A stretch of 64,000 nt of DNA from contig NZ_CP106855.1 in assembly GCF_002209355.2 (NCBI RefSeq), forward strand, positions 744,001 through 808,000. The letters are read 5' to 3'. The DNA comes from Bdellovibrio sp. SKB1291214 (GTDB taxonomy: Bacteria; Bdellovibrionota; Bdellovibrionia; Bdellovibrionales; Bdellovibrionaceae). Below, piece after piece: positions 53,071-62,328 of the stretch. Each line of letters opens with the position of its first letter. The stretch's first letter is position 1. The notes under the pieces were generated by a model that was not told where the DNA came from, searched no databases, and worked only from the letters and a program-made list of their open reading frames with translations. Position numbers and translations under genes: made by a program.

Positions 53071-53970
53071 CTAGGCTTTCTCTTGACCAGCTAGAGTCGA
53101 ATAAAAGACCTCGACTAAGGGCTTATTAGCAGAGTTCTTTTTATAATAAAACATCAGATCCATTTCGTACGGAAGATCTTTCACGTACACACGATTCAAG
53201 CGACCCGAGCGAACTTGTTTTTTAATGGAATGAGCAGGCAAAAACCCCCACCCCAAACCCGCCTCGATGACTCGCTTCAATGTACCGACGTTGGCTGATT
53301 CAAAAATAGCGTGGGCTTGGGAAGCTTCCATTTTTTCTTTCAACAGCCGATTGAAACGAGGAAATTCTTGCGTAAAGTCGACAACGGGGAATTGCCCCAG
53401 ATCTTTGGAAGTAATTTGTTGGGGCATCTTTTCGTCTTTACTGGAACCGACTAACCACATCTCTTCTTTGACCAGGAACTTTTGCTCGACGCCATCTAGT
53501 TCTTCGGCAAATTCGGTTTTCGTATCTGGCAAAATGATCACGTCGTACAGAGACTTTTTAAAATTCTTAATCAAGTCCTCGCCGGATTCGTAATCAATCT
53601 TCAAGGACAAATCCGGATTATGGCGCATCAATCGTCCCACAATTGGACTCATCAAGTGGAGACCAATGGAATTCAACGTACCAATTCTCAATTGGCCTTT
53701 CATTTGATTACCTATGGATTTGATCGCGATTTCTGCTTGCTGAGTCAGGTGAATGATCTTTTTAGCGTAATCGAATAAAACTTCCCCTTGTGGCGTTGCC
53801 TTAATTTGGCGCACGCCCCGGACCAGGAGTTCAACCCCCAGATCTTCCTCTAGATTACGAATTTGCTGGCTGACCGCCGGCTGAGTCAAATAGAGCTTAT
53901 CTGCAGCTGCCGTCATGCTGCCTTCACTGATGACCGTCACAAAGGTAGTTAGCTGGTACAAATTCTTCAC
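53071..53970 (-). CDS. LysR-type transcriptional regulator
   Basis: A 299-residue regulator: N-terminal winged helix (LYQLTTFVTVISEGSMTAAADKLYLTQPAVSQQIRNLEEDLGVELLVRG) and the periplasmic-binding-like effector domain (GQLRIGTLNSIGLHLMSPIVGRL, SANVGTLKRVIEAGLGWGFLPAH). It could control the chemoreceptor downstream or the divergent exported gene (54049), 78 bases away. The effector is not identifiable. Confidence 0.9.
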   Translation of the reverse strand: MKNLYQLTTFVTVISEGSMTAAADKLYLTQPAVSQQIRNLEEDLGVELLVRGVRQIKATPQGEVLFDYAKKIIHLTQQAEIAIKSIGNQMKGQLRIGTLNSIGLHLMSPIVGRLMRHNPDLSLKIDYESGEDLIKNFKKSLYDVIILPDTKTEFAEELDGVEQKFLVKEEMWLVGSSKDEKMPQQITSKDLGQFPVVDFTQEFPRFNRLLKEKMEASQAHAIFESANVGTLKRVIEAGLGWGFLPAHSIKKQVRSGRLNRVYVKDLPYEMDLMFYYKKNSANKPLVEVFYSTLAGQEKA

Positions 53971-54048
53971 GACAATTTCTCCTTTGCGCTTTGATCCCGA
54001 TGCATTTTGTTATTATACTTACTAACGTCTGCATTTGGAGGTATCAAA

Positions 54049-54765
54049 ATGAAGTTTCGCTTCTTAGCGCCGTTGGCAGTTATTCTACTCAGTTTTAGCG
54101 CCAATGCAAAAGTCTTCCGCAACGCTTACATCTCTTTTGAGCTTCCTGACACTTGGAAGTGCAATCTTGAGCAAACAGAGTGGGTTTGCAGAAGCGAACA
54201 GAATAAAGAGTCCAAAGAAGCCATCATCATTCTTACAGCTAAAGAAATCGGTCCTACGGATACCTTCCAACTTTATCAAGCCCATTTGGACTCGCCGATT
54301 TCAGTTATGTCTAAAGGTGGCGCTTTGACTTCGAAGGTGGTTTATAAAAGTAAGCAAGAGACAATCAATGACCAACCATGGGTCGATGCTTTGCACATGA
54401 ACTCTGAAGTGCCAAATTACTTCACTCGTTATGTGGCAACGATCAAAAATAAAATTGCGATCTTGGTTACGTTCTCAGCTCACAAACAATACTACACAAA
54501 ATACAGCCAAGATTTCTTTAAGGCCGTGATGAGTATGAGAGTGATCGCTGCTCCAAATTTGGGTGCAAGACCTGAACTGGGAGTCGGTGGAGCTGGCGGA
54601 ATGATCGGCAGTAACATTCAAAACGCCATGCCGGGTGATATGTACCAAGATGGTCAATCTGGCGGTGGCAAAAGCAATAAGGCCCTACTACTCGGGGGCG
54701 CACTGATCCTGGCAGCCCTGGGAGCCCTGATCTTCCTAAGAGCTAAGAAAAACAAACGCAAATAA
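54049..54765 (+). CDS. Exported protein with C-terminal membrane anchor
   Basis: ATG 54049 follows GGAGG by eight bases. Signal peptide (MKFRFLAPLAVILLSFSANA), a globular mature domain (about residues 20-175; two cysteines TWKCNLEQTEWVCR close together), a Gly-rich spacer (GVGGAGGMIGSN.., SGGGKSNK) and a C-terminal hydrophobic helix followed by RAKKNKRK. The glycine-rich linker, helix and basic tail resemble GlyGly-CTERM or similar cell-surface sorting signals. Function unknown. Confidence 0.75.
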   Translation: MKFRFLAPLAVILLSFSANAKVFRNAYISFELPDTWKCNLEQTEWVCRSEQNKESKEAIIILTAKEIGPTDTFQLYQAHLDSPISVMSKGGALTSKVVYKSKQETINDQPWVDALHMNSEVPNYFTRYVATIKNKIAILVTFSAHKQYYTKYSQDFFKAVMSMRVIAAPNLGARPELGVGGAGGMIGSNIQNAMPGDMYQDGQSGGGKSNKALLLGGALILAALGALIFLRAKKNKRK

Positions 54766-54782
54766 CCAAGATCTTTAAAAAC

Positions 54783-54818
54783 AAAAAAGCCCACTTCTTC
54801 AAGTGGGCTTTTTTTTTG
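54783..54818. terminator. Bidirectional terminator
   Basis: AAAGCCCACTT (54786-54796) / AAGTGGGCTTT (54801-54811) with A- and T-runs, between convergent genes. Confidence 0.9.
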
Positions 54819-56249
54819 TTATTTGGCCAATCGTACGATTTCAGGCTTATAATCTTTGAACTGAGGAATGATGGATTCGTTTCCGTACACAACCACTTTA
54901 AACTTTGTCGGATCCACATGGCGCTTCATCGCGTTGTTGGCATCCTTCTGTTTAATCTTGTTCACATTCGAAATATAATCCGTCAGATACTCATAAGAAA
55001 TGTCGTAGTAATCCAACACTAACAAGTTATACGCCAGTCGATCCGAAGTTTCGATGGCTCGGGGGAACTGACCTACCAATTGGTTTCTGGCCGCCACGGC
55101 CTCTTGTTCTGTGGAACCACCCTCAACGTATTCCTTCACAACCTTCAGCGTTTCATCCAAGGCTTTCACAGCCGTTTCATTTTTCGTGAATGTCGAGATA
55201 TCGAAACTGCCGCGGTCTTTGCGCGAATCAAAGCCGGAATAAATCGAATAAGTTAAACCCAAGTCGTCACGGACTTTTTGATTTAGACGGCTGCCAAAGC
55301 TGCCACCCAAGGACTCATTGGCCATGCGTAAAGGAATGAAATCATCGTCTTTACGTTGAATCCCTAACTGAGACACGCGAATCTGAGTTTGTTGCAATCC
55401 CTTTTTCACAATCAACTTTACTTGTGTCGACTCAATCGTCGGAGCAGGTGTTGCCGTCAATGTTGGAATCGTGCGTTTTGTCCACTTGCCCATCGTCTCT
55501 TGCAACTGCTTTTCGAATTCGTCATCAAACTGTCCTACGACTGCCATCGTCGCGTTGTTCGGACGATAGAATGTCAGGTAGTGCTTGATGATGTCTTGTT
55601 TGCGAAGCGTGCGTAGACCCTCCGGAGTTCCGTTGGCATCCCGACCGTACGGGTGATCTCCGTACAAGAACTGATCCATCTGCTCGTCCGCAAATGCAGA
55701 GGGATTATCAACTTTCTTTTTAAGACTTGCCATGATCTGCGAACGAAGTCTGTTGATTTCAGCATCTTTAAACGCCGGATTCATTAAAACGTCAGCAAAT
55801 AGCTGAAGCAATTGATTTGAATTGCTGGTCAGTGCATCCGCATAGATCGTTGTGACATCAAACCCAGGGCTGACATCTAACGACGTTCCCATTTGACCAA
55901 ATTCATCTGCGATCTTCATCGCATCACGAGTTTGCGTCCCCTGCTCCAGCAGGTATGCCGTCATCGCATTAAGGCCCGCAAGATCCTTAGGTTCTTGCAT
56001 GTTTCCGGTTTTGAACAAAACCGTCAGACTTAAACGCGGAAGACTGTTATCACGAATATAAATAATCTTAAGTCCGTTTTCTAAAACCACTTCTTTAAAC
56101 GGCATCAGCTTAAAACTGCCGGCACTTCTTGGAGCTGAATATCCCGTAGGCACCGCCTGTGTAGAAGCCGTTTTCGTTCCTTTACCCGCACAAGAAGCAA
56201 GGGCCGCACACATCAGAGGCAAAGTCAGAGTTTGAGCTAATTTATTCAT
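54819..56249 (-). CDS. M16-family lipoprotein lacking the zinc-binding motif
   Basis: A 476-residue lipoprotein (lipobox ALASC) with the M16 peptidase fold: VVLENGLKIIYIRDNSLPRLSLTVLFKTGNM at the start, FYRPNNATMAVVGQFD and GGSFGSRLNQKVRDDLGLTYSIYSGF later. The HxxEH zinc site is absent (LNAMTAYLLEQGT), so it is likely the non-catalytic partner of the active M16 protein encoded just upstream. ATG 56249 has AAGGAG; it overlaps the upstream stop by eight bases. Confidence 0.88.
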   Translation of the reverse strand: MNKLAQTLTLPLMCAALASCAGKGTKTASTQAVPTGYSAPRSAGSFKLMPFKEVVLENGLKIIYIRDNSLPRLSLTVLFKTGNMQEPKDLAGLNAMTAYLLEQGTQTRDAMKIADEFGQMGTSLDVSPGFDVTTIYADALTSNSNQLLQLFADVLMNPAFKDAEINRLRSQIMASLKKKVDNPSAFADEQMDQFLYGDHPYGRDANGTPEGLRTLRKQDIIKHYLTFYRPNNATMAVVGQFDDEFEKQLQETMGKWTKRTIPTLTATPAPTIESTQVKLIVKKGLQQTQIRVSQLGIQRKDDDFIPLRMANESLGGSFGSRLNQKVRDDLGLTYSIYSGFDSRKDRGSFDISTFTKNETAVKALDETLKVVKEYVEGGSTEQEAVAARNQLVGQFPRAIETSDRLAYNLLVLDYYDISYEYLTDYISNVNKIKQKDANNAMKRHVDPTKFKVVVYGNESIIPQFKDYKPEIVRLAK

Positions 56250-57654
56250 TTGCAGCTCCTTTTTTATTCTTAGGTTCCAGCACGATGATGGAGCGTTGTG
56301 TTTGATTCGTATATTTTTCGCTGACACGCTTGATATCGTCGGCGGTTACGGCTTGATATTTGGCTGTGTCACTGAAAAGGGTTTCATAAGTGCCAGTCAC
56401 GATTTCATTCACCGCCAACGCACGAGCCTTGCCATCCATTGTTTTCAATGAATCAACCAATTCCTTAATCGTTTGTGTTTTCGCCTTTTGCAACTCAAGG
56501 TCAGAAATTTTCGCGTTTCTTAATTTCCACAGTTCGTTATAAACGATTTCCAAAGTTTCTTTGTAATCCACACCGGGCTTCATGTTCACGCCCACAGCGT
56601 AAACTCCGGCCTCTTTCATCGCATAGTTAAATGCATAAGTGGATGTCGCAGATTGTTTTTGATACACCAAACGTTTATGCAAGCGCGACGATGTCCCATT
56701 TCCTAAGATGTTCGCGGCCAAATCCAAAGCGTACATATCGGGATCGCTTTGCGCCGGGCTTTGGAAAGCCACGATGAAAGAATCATTTTGAACATCTTTT
56801 TTAATCGTGGCGTTTTGCTGAACTGTTTGAGTTTTCTCTTTAGGATATTCGCGACGTGGCAAGGGACGATATTCTAAACTGCCATAGTATTTCTCGATCA
56901 AAGCTTTGGTTTTAGCCGTATCGAAATCGCCGACCAACACCAGAACTGCATTATTCGGGACATAATATGTACTGTAAAAAAAGCGAAGCTTGTCGGAGTC
57001 ATATCTTTCGATATCTTTCATGTAACCGATGACAGGCCAGTGATAAGCACTAGTTTTGAAAACTGTACTCATCATCGTTTCACGCACAACTCCCATAGGG
57101 TTGTTGTCTACGCGCCAGCGGCGTTCTTCCATCACAACTTGTTTTTCGCTTTTCAAATCTTCAGGCTTTAAAGCAAGCGCACTCATACGATCGACTTCCA
57201 TATCCATGACTAATTCTAATTTGTCACTTGGAAGATTTTGATAAAAGCCCGTGTAATCGTTTGTGGTGAAGGCATTATTGGAAATACCGTTCTCATGGAA
57301 AATACGATCAAAAGCTTTCCCATCGTATTTTTTAGCGCCCTTAAACATCATGTGCTCAAGCATATGAGCCGCGCCCGTTACTCCTGGTGATTCATCGCGA
57401 GAACCCACACGGTACCAAGTGTGGTAGCTCACCATTGGCACAGAGTGATCCTCCACCAATAACACCGTCAATCCGTTCTTTAACTGAAACTTTGTTACCG
57501 GCAAGGATAACTTTAATACTTCATTGCCAGTCCATCCTTTGATGGCACCAATAACTTCTGTTTTTGGAGTTTGGTTTGGAGTTGGTTCGACAGCGTGCGC
57601 AGAACTCGCAGACATGCAAGCCACCGCGACAAGCAAAGTAGAAATCCGTTTCAT
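56242..57654 (-). CDS. Active M16-family zinc peptidase
   Basis: A 470-residue exported protein (signal peptide MKRISTLLVAVACMSASSAHA). The inverted zinc motif HMLEHMMFKG (HxxEH) with the downstream glutamate in SEKQVVMEERRWRVDNN is intact. The second half has the M16C fold (LGNGTSSRLHKRLVYQKQSATSTYAFNY). It works with the non-catalytic lipoprotein as a heterodimer, as in other bacterial PqqL/YmxG-type pairs. Probably degrades peptides in the periplasm, conceivably those derived from prey. Confidence 0.9.
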   Translation of the reverse strand: MKRISTLLVAVACMSASSAHAVEPTPNQTPKTEVIGAIKGWTGNEVLKLSLPVTKFQLKNGLTVLLVEDHSVPMVSYHTWYRVGSRDESPGVTGAAHMLEHMMFKGAKKYDGKAFDRIFHENGISNNAFTTNDYTGFYQNLPSDKLELVMDMEVDRMSALALKPEDLKSEKQVVMEERRWRVDNNPMGVVRETMMSTVFKTSAYHWPVIGYMKDIERYDSDKLRFFYSTYYVPNNAVLVLVGDFDTAKTKALIEKYYGSLEYRPLPRREYPKEKTQTVQQNATIKKDVQNDSFIVAFQSPAQSDPDMYALDLAANILGNGTSSRLHKRLVYQKQSATSTYAFNYAMKEAGVYAVGVNMKPGVDYKETLEIVYNELWKLRNAKISDLELQKAKTQTIKELVDSLKTMDGKARALAVNEIVTGTYETLFSDTAKYQAVTADDIKRVSEKYTNQTQRSIIVLEPKNKKGAANE

Positions 57655-57792
57655 AGTTGCTTCTTTCCTTGGAGTAATTTCTATAGATGTAAGTTTGGGC
57701 TGGTCCTACCAAGATGACAACAACTAGCCGCGCTTTAAGACTTAAGACAGCACCGACTTTCGTTGGGACTAGGAGCACACAGATCGCAAAAT

Positions 57793-57822
57793 AAAAAAAG
57801 CTCCGGCAGGTGCCAGAGCTTA
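57793..57822 (-). terminator. Terminator of fliL
   Basis: On the reverse strand AAGCTCTGGCA / TGCCGGAGCTT (57799-57821, one mismatch) is followed by a T-run. Confidence 0.75.
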
Positions 57823-57883
57823 GTAAGTTTCAAACTAGATCTAAGTAACGTGTAAGTGCTACTGCACGGGTTAACCGTGTGTA

Positions 57884-58396
57884 CTATTGCACTGGAACAA
57901 AGTCGGAAAAGAACACGTCCTTTACGACGCCCTTATGAAGGATGCCGTTTACTTGAGAGGCGATTTTGTCCTTAAGGAACAGTTTGCCTTGGATGCTTTC
58001 AAGATCACTAAAACCTTCTTCGTTCAGGATACGAACGATTTTATCACGCGCTTTGGCGCGATTCTCAGGCTCCATGACCTCTTCAAAGCCATCTTTACCG
58101 AGCATTTGTAAGTTCACTTCAAGACGGATCGTTCTTTTAGGCTCCCCGGTCAAATTCACAGTGAATTTGTCCATGGTGTAAACCATCGGGGCCAATTCAG
58201 TCTCTTCAGTTGATGCCAGTTCTCTTTGAGCAGATTCCTCGTTGATAACAGGGCTTTCCCACCCCATCGTCGAGGCATATACCATATAAGCTCCGCCACC
58301 CATAACAGTCAGATTGATCACCGCAAATACGATTTGCAGGATCATGCCTGTATTCTTAGGCTTTGCCGGGGCTTGTCCCTCTTGACTCTCTGCCAT
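57884..58396 (-). CDS. fliL: FliL-like flagellar basal-body protein
   Basis: A 170-residue membrane protein: cytoplasmic tail, single helix (GMILQIVFAVINLTVMGGGAYMVY), then a periplasmic stomatin-like domain with VYTMDKFTVNLTGEPKRTIRLEVNLQM, the acidic EPENRAKARDKIVRILNEEGFSDLES and VNGILHKGVVKDVFFSDFVPVQ, all typical of FliL. FliL surrounds and stabilises the MotAB stator. Start 58396 has GAGG six bases upstream. No other flagellar gene is adjacent. Confidence 0.88.
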   Translation of the reverse strand: MAESQEGQAPAKPKNTGMILQIVFAVINLTVMGGGAYMVYASTMGWESPVINEESAQRELASTEETELAPMVYTMDKFTVNLTGEPKRTIRLEVNLQMLGKDGFEEVMEPENRAKARDKIVRILNEEGFSDLESIQGKLFLKDKIASQVNGILHKGVVKDVFFSDFVPVQ

Positions 58397-58556
58397 GTAA
58401 ACCTCTTCCTTCATAAACGATATCGGAGCAACAGTCCTAGGTCTTAACGGGAATAGGCTCAAATTTTCTTGAGGGATTTCGGATATTTCGTCGAACCTCT
58501 AGACAATTTCATTCTGAGGCTTGACAAAAATCACCAGTCTTCCGAAATAATATATT

Positions 58557-59567
58557 ATGAGAATTTTGCTCTCGGGTTGCCTAATATTACTATCGTGTTT
58601 GCCTGCAAAGGCGGAATCTGTATCATCTGCACCGTCTCAGTTTGAGGCGACCGATTTGCTTCCAGCTCCGCTGTTGCAAATCTCTGAGACAGAGGCTTTT
58701 TCTAAATTCGTATTCCTCGTTGATAAAGAAAAGCGCAAGCTGACTGTTTTCGAACGCAACGGCGAACAAATCAAAAAAGTTGACGAGTTCCCTGCTGACA
58801 TCGGTAAAAACGGTGGCAACAAAACCAAGCGTGATGATGCCAGGACTCCCGAAGGTATCTATTTCTTGGAAAAGCGTCTGACTCAGCCGGAAATCCCTTT
58901 CAACCTTTATGGCGGCTTGGCTTTCACAACGAATTATCCAAATCTATTTGATAAGCGTGAAAACAAAACGGGTTCAGGTATTTGGCTTCATGCGATTCCT
59001 GATACAGTTCCATTAACTCGCGGGTCTCGTGGCTGCGTTGTTGTTCGCAATGAAGTTATCAAAAAGTTAGCTGATTACGTAAAACTAAACGAAACGCCGA
59101 TCTTGATCTTTGATCATGTTAGCTATGTTCAAAAAGACGAACATGAAAAACGTCGCGTGGCTTTGAACTCTTTCATTGAAGGCTGGAGACAGTCTTGGGA
59201 AGCGCAAGATATCGACAAGTATATGAGCTATTATGATTCTGATTTTAAAGCGCCAGGCTTTAACTTCGCCTCATGGAAGACTCATAAGTCGAATTTGAAA
59301 AAACAATATGAATTTATCAAAGTTCACCTTTCACAACCTTACATCGTTGCACACAACGAACAGTTGTTGGTGAAAACGCTTCAGCGCTATGAATCGGACA
59401 AACACATCGATTACGGTGTGAAAACGATTTACGCGATCAAAGCTGGTGACACTTATAAAATCATCCGTGAAGAGTGGGCTCCATTCAGCCAAAAAGCTGT
59501 CACAAATGCGATCGCTCACGAAAATTCGATGACGGCCCAAGCTGGCAACGTTCAACAAACTCAGTAA
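58557..59567 (+). CDS. L,D-transpeptidase (YkuD) with C-terminal NTF2-like domain
   Basis: A 336-residue exported enzyme: signal peptide (MRILLSGCLILLSCLPAKA), YkuD catalytic domain with VFLVDKEKRKLTVFERNGE, HAIPDTVPLTRGSRGCVVVRN (His, Ser-x-GC with catalytic Cys about residue 160) and a C-terminal SnoaL/NTF2-like domain (WRQSWEAQDIDKYMSYYDSDFKAPG). It would form 3-3 or lipoprotein cross-links in peptidoglycan. No SD precedes the ATG. TTGACA (58522-58527) and TAATAT just before the ATG suggest a very short leader. Confidence 0.88.
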   Translation: MRILLSGCLILLSCLPAKAESVSSAPSQFEATDLLPAPLLQISETEAFSKFVFLVDKEKRKLTVFERNGEQIKKVDEFPADIGKNGGNKTKRDDARTPEGIYFLEKRLTQPEIPFNLYGGLAFTTNYPNLFDKRENKTGSGIWLHAIPDTVPLTRGSRGCVVVRNEVIKKLADYVKLNETPILIFDHVSYVQKDEHEKRRVALNSFIEGWRQSWEAQDIDKYMSYYDSDFKAPGFNFASWKTHKSNLKKQYEFIKVHLSQPYIVAHNEQLLVKTLQRYESDKHIDYGVKTIYAIKAGDTYKIIREEWAPFSQKAVTNAIAHENSMTAQAGNVQQTQ

Positions 59568-59585
59568 TCTTAAGGGACGATTGAA

Positions 59586-60521
59586 ATGACGAAAAGATCG
59601 TCCCCACCCGCAACGAATCCGCACGTTCAAAATTTCATTGAAGACCTCCAGCTGCTAAGCAGCCTGCCCACTTCTAAAAAACATTCCAAAATAGCACTGA
59701 CTGAATACCCTTTGGATGAGCAATTGCTTCATGCAAGCTCCCTTTATCGCGCCAGCCGTGAAATGTATTTGGAATTGGGCGGAGTGTTCGAAGCAAAACT
59801 ATGCTCAACGATGCGATCATTGAGTGCTCAGGATTTATTTGCAGACGTGATTCAATACTCCCCATCTTGGTCTGAATTGTTATGGTTTAAAGATCATTCT
59901 CATGAACTTGCTGATCCCGATAAAGAGCTTGAGGCGTTGGGTCGCTTTAATGAGATCTCGTTGTATCACGAGCAGAACCACCGCGTGTTGTGGCGCCTGT
60001 TGCCTCCTGCACCTAAGGATGCCACGGCCTTTCGCAGATATTTAAATTTCGCGGAAAGCTTGGTTGTGGTTTTAGATTTAGCATTGGGTGACGAACTTGG
60101 TAAAAAGCACTCGCCGATCTTTGAAGATCTGAAAGTTATTTATCGCTCAGGTGGCGAACACAGTTATCACACTAAAGATTTGCAAACCTACCGCAAGTAC
60201 TTGCTGTCCATGGTATGCGCGACTTATTGCACTTTGGAATTAGTGAACCCTGAAGACGTCGTCAAAGTCGTGGATTACGTTTTCCCCGGCCAAAAGAAAA
60301 TGAACAAAGACGCTACCACGCGCAGCCTTGAAATTAACGAGCTGTTCACACGTGTGACAAACCCTCAATGGCAGGAACGCTACTGGCAAAAGGCACAAAA
60401 GAAGCTGGCGCGCCTGCACAAGCCTTCCAAAGAACCGACATTCCATCTTGCCGCCGACCCTTTGGACATGGAACACGAGTTTGCCGTAGCTCTTAGAGTC
60501 TTTGAGTACTACGGGATTTGA
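59586..60521 (+). CDS. Cytosolic protein of unknown function
   Basis: A 311-residue protein without signal peptide, 18 bases after the L,D-transpeptidase stop, so probably in the same transcript. It is mainly helical with a basic end (KKLARLHKPSKEP) and a His-containing motif (ISLYHEQNHRVLWRLLPPAP). E-x-x-H spacing there is suggestive but no catalytic site is identified. Not recognised. Confidence 0.7.
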   Translation: MTKRSSPPATNPHVQNFIEDLQLLSSLPTSKKHSKIALTEYPLDEQLLHASSLYRASREMYLELGGVFEAKLCSTMRSLSAQDLFADVIQYSPSWSELLWFKDHSHELADPDKELEALGRFNEISLYHEQNHRVLWRLLPPAPKDATAFRRYLNFAESLVVVLDLALGDELGKKHSPIFEDLKVIYRSGGEHSYHTKDLQTYRKYLLSMVCATYCTLELVNPEDVVKVVDYVFPGQKKMNKDATTRSLEINELFTRVTNPQWQERYWQKAQKKLARLHKPSKEPTFHLAADPLDMEHEFAVALRVFEYYGI

Positions 60522-60546
60522 TTACATTATCCCGCGACGAAAGCAT

Positions 60547-60578
60547 AAAAAAAGCAGCCTCAAAGGGCTGCTTTTTTC
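60547..60578. terminator. Terminator after the L,D-transpeptidase unit
   Basis: AGCAGCC (60553-60559) / GGCTGCT (60566-60572) with flanking A- and T-runs. Confidence 0.88.
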
Positions 60579-60601
60579 ATTTTCAACTATCTTGAAAAAT
60601 C

Positions 60602-60787
60602 TTAGTGAGATTCGTCAGAAGAAGCTGGTTTACCGTCAATCGTGAATTTCTCAACGTTGTGAGCAAGGTCTGGAAGTTGCTCAAGGTGCTTTTGCAATTC
60701 ATCCTTTTTAAGCTCACCAGAGTTAACCTTAGCTTCAGTCATTCGAGTATCCCATTTAAGATTTTTATTAGCTTCAGCCAAAGACAT
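60602..60787 (-). CDS. Small acidic-basic helical protein, 61 residues
   Basis: ATG 60787 follows AAGGAG by about seven bases. The 61-residue product is highly charged with a likely helix (MTEAKVNSGELKKDELQKHLEQL) and no membrane span. The frame can be extended upstream, but only the downstream ATG has an SD. It may be a small cytosolic adaptor; not recognised. Confidence 0.65.
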   Translation of the reverse strand: MSLAEANKNLKWDTRMTEAKVNSGELKKDELQKHLEQLPDLAHNVEKFTIDGKPASSDESH

Positions 60788-60967
60788 CGCGCGCTCCTTT
60801 AGAATATATAATCGCCATCTTTTATATCCAAATGACCTAATTTTGTCCAGTCCCAAAGCCAAACAGGGAAATCCCTCCCCAGAACGAAGACCTCGACAAC
60901 AAAGCAGTCGGTGGCTTTAGGGCCTTCGGGTCCTTAAGAACTGGAAAGGGCCCGGCAGGCCCTTTCT

Positions 60968-61717
60968 TTAGTTCCAGTATTTTGGAGGTTTATCGGACTT
61001 CTTCTCGTTATCGACGACCAAGCGAAGGTTTCGGCCCTTGTTTTTAGCCTTCTTCTTAAAATCCTGGCGTATAAACCAAGCTTTCACCTGCAAAGTCACG
61101 AAACCCGCCACGATACCACCCAAATGGGCAAGATAAGCCACTTCCCCACCCGTGACGCCAGATGTCATCATGGAGGCAAATTGAACTAAGCCCATTAAGG
61201 CTACGAACCATTTGTTCTTCATTGGGAAAAGCATAAAGAAGTACACGATGCGCTCACCAAAGATGATCCCTTGAGCCAGCAGCAAACCAAAGATGGCACC
61301 CGAAGCACCGACCACCGGCACGATCAAGCCTGTTTCAGAGCCCGTCGCCAAAGCCCACGTCCACACACCGACGCAGTAGATGATGGCGGCGCCGATACCG
61401 GATGCGAAGTAATAAGTCAGAAAGAACTTCGTCCCCCAGCGCTGTTCAAGCTCGGCACCAAAGAACCAAAGCATCAACATGTTGAACAGGATGTGCGTGA
61501 CCTGCAAAGAGTGCACGAACATGTAAGTGAACAACTGCCAGATCTCAAAATTGAAAAGGACTTTTCCCGGGTAAAGCGCCAAGTATTGAGTGATAGGAAT
61601 TTTAGCGAATCCCTCCACCATAACTTGCAGAAGGAACCAAACCGCTACATTGATGATCAGCAACCATTTCACCGCAGGAGTCATGGGAGCTGTTTGAAAA
61701 CTTACGCCTCTATTCAT
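60968..61717 (-). CDS. Rhomboid family intramembrane serine protease
   Basis: A 249-residue membrane protein with six helices. The catalytic serine is in VGASGAIFGLLLAQG (GASG), the catalytic histidine in YLAHLGGIVAGF, and the helix-2 pattern HILFNMLMLWFFGAELEQRWG is the rhomboid hallmark. It cuts transmembrane segments of other proteins. It overlaps the HIT gene by four bases and ends with a weak hairpin (60944-60966). Confidence 0.93.
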   Translation of the reverse strand: MNRGVSFQTAPMTPAVKWLLIINVAVWFLLQVMVEGFAKIPITQYLALYPGKVLFNFEIWQLFTYMFVHSLQVTHILFNMLMLWFFGAELEQRWGTKFFLTYYFASGIGAAIIYCVGVWTWALATGSETGLIVPVVGASGAIFGLLLAQGIIFGERIVYFFMLFPMKNKWFVALMGLVQFASMMTSGVTGGEVAYLAHLGGIVAGFVTLQVKAWFIRQDFKKKAKNKGRNLRLVVDNEKKSDKPPKYWN

Positions 61718-62325
61718 ATCTTTTTAAAATACTCCAAAAACTTCTCATAGGTCTGCTCGAGACTTTCAACCAAGACCTTTGTCTCAGCAATCAAAGGGAA
61801 GAAATTAAGATCCCCCGCCCATCGCGGAATCATATGATAGTGAAGATGTTCAGGAATCCCCGCACCAGCCACTGCTCCATGATTTAATCCCAGGTTAATT
61901 CCTCCGGGTTCATAAATCGAGTTGATCGCAGCCATCGTGTGACGAATCGTATTTTGAACATCGGTAAACTCGGCATCGCTGAGTTTTAACAAATCCCCAC
62001 AGTGACGAATCGGCAAGACCAGCACATGACCACTGTTATAAGGAAACTTGTTCAGAACAACCATCGCGTGTTTGGATTTGTAGACACACAATGTATCGAA
62101 AGAAATATCATGTTTAGCAGCGTTACAGAAAACGCATCCCTCTGGTTTAATCAACTTACGCACGTATTTCATGCGGTCCGGACGGAACAAAACATCACGC
62201 TCCATCGGCCAGACATTCTGATTAATACAAACCACTGCCTTTTCAGCCGAAGCCGATTTTTTAACCGACTTTTTCGCAGCTGACTTTTTAACAGTGGTTT
62301 TTTTGGATGCTTTCTTTTTCGCCAT
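61714..62325 (-). CDS. HIT-family nucleotide hydrolase/transferase
   Basis: A 203-residue protein with a lysine-rich N-terminal tail (AKKKASKKTTVKKSAAKK) and a HIT domain containing the catalytic HLHYHMIPRW (HxHxH) and the GCVFCNAAKHD start. Related to Ap4A-degrading or nucleotide-transferase members. The basic tail is unusual for the family. ATG 62325 has GGGAG upstream. Follows sppA by a few bases and overlaps rhomboid by four. Confidence 0.88.
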   Translation of the reverse strand: MAKKKASKKTTVKKSAAKKSVKKSASAEKAVVCINQNVWPMERDVLFRPDRMKYVRKLIKPEGCVFCNAAKHDISFDTLCVYKSKHAMVVLNKFPYNSGHVLVLPIRHCGDLLKLSDAEFTDVQNTIRHTMAAINSIYEPGGINLGLNHGAVAGAGIPEHLHYHMIPRWAGDLNFFPLIAETKVLVESLEQTYEKFLEYFKKI

Positions 62326-62328
62326 CAA

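Noticed and set aside
60944-60966. GC-rich hairpin GAAAGGGCC/GGCCCTTTC as a strong terminator
   Set aside because: It follows the rhomboid stop but lacks a T-run on that strand, so I mention it only as a weak hairpin.
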